From: Bacteroidota bacterium | Lineage (GTDB): Bacteria > Bacteroidota > Bacteroidia > Cytophagales > Microscillaceae | Assembly: GCA_004292795.1 (NCBI GenBank) | Contig: RDXI01000007.1 | Span: forward strand, 1-51,496 | DNA: 51,496 bases | Direction: 5' to 3' | In this document: positions 51,363-51,496 of the stretch, one piece after another | Layout of the letters: every line of letters begins with the position of its first letter | How positions within the stretch are numbered: the stretch's first letter is position 1 | The notes under the pieces: generated by a model | What the model was told of the DNA's origin: nothing | Databases searched by the model: none | Seen by the model: only the letters and a program-made list of their open reading frames with translations | Program-made: the position numbers and the translations under genes

Positions 51363-51404
51363 AAGCCTTAGAGCCTGTTCAATTTTTTTGGTAGTGCATT
51401 TTTA

Positions 51405-51496
51405 GCCCCAGCGGGGCGATATCTTTGTAGAAAAGCCGTTCCACAAGCAAGAACCCCGTAGGGGTGAAATCTTAAGATGTCGCCCCTACGGGGCTT
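51405..51496. repeat. REP-like palindromic repeat, runs past the right edge
   Basis: GCCCCAGCGGGGC (51405-51417), CCCCGTAGGGG (51454-51464) and GCCCCTACGGGGC (51482-51494) are three GC-rich palindromes interleaved with TCTTTGTAGAAAA and ATCTTAAGAT. This type is common between genes in Bacteroidota. The element is cut by the edge. Confidence 0.7.

Noticed and set aside
1-51496. tRNA or rRNA genes
   Set aside because: No cloverleaf with a CCA-bearing acceptor arm or rRNA-conserved block was visible; a covariance-model search would settle this.

Overview
The window looks like chromosome of a Bacteroidota bacterium, probably of the Cytophagales or a related lineage (the phylum is well supported, the order is a guess). 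The evidence is a 3544-residue surface protein ending in a type IX secretion (T9SS) sorting domain, promoters of the Bacteroidota form (-33 TTTG / -7 TAnnTTTG) in front of about a dozen genes, and typical families of the phylum (PUR-alpha-like DUF3276 protein, FloA, LptC lipoprotein, SpII lipoproteins). I see no rRNA or tRNA gene and no CRISPR array.

Layout. 1-3400: an N-terminally truncated Eco57I-type DNA methylase running off the left edge, a two-gene unit (unknown protein plus a PhyH-type 2OG oxygenase) and two unknown proteins. 3400-10000: a secreted PhoD-like phosphatase, a Xaa-Pro aminopeptidase, and an operon of two FAD amine oxidases. The phosphatase and oxidase promoters carry the same 16-bp palindrome about 105-125 bp upstream. 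10000-12660: NfeD, a holin-like membrane protein, an unknown membrane protein and a GT2 glycosyltransferase. 12700-26600: a minus-strand cluster of the giant PKD-repeat adhesin, a TPR/beta-barrel outer membrane protein, a propeller-like lipoprotein and a secreted protein; a strong terminator lies between the adhesin and the rest. 26700-33900: hpt, a GNAT acetyltransferase, a TPR-TM-OmpA protein, a VapBC-like pair, an orphan C39-peptidase ABC exporter, floA and rsmH.

33900-36300: a two-gene restriction-modification system whose nuclease is clearly of the HincII family, so GTYRAC is the predicted site. 36400-43500: LptC, an MscS-cNMP channel, a ClpP whose start is out of frame, a Uma2 protein, and sucA. 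43600-51500 is accessory-rich: an AIPR-family defence protein, a leucine-rich-repeat lipoprotein, an ABC-2 export permease, a 132-bp MITE-like palindrome, a DUF6702-like protein, a DUF433/DUF5615 toxin-antitoxin pair, an internally deleted IS982-like element that supplies the stop codon of a methyltransferase, a VapBC pair, a DUF3276 protein, and REP-like palindromes at the right edge.

The strongest unexplained signal is at whole-window scale. The 9-mer GTAGGCAAG (or its complement CTTGCCTAC) occurs 43 times by my count, on both strands, in all reading frames and between genes, and sometimes in close inverted pairs. It is missing from the restriction-modification and AIPR loci. It behaves like a DNA-uptake or other genome-signature sequence, which to my knowledge is not described for this phylum.
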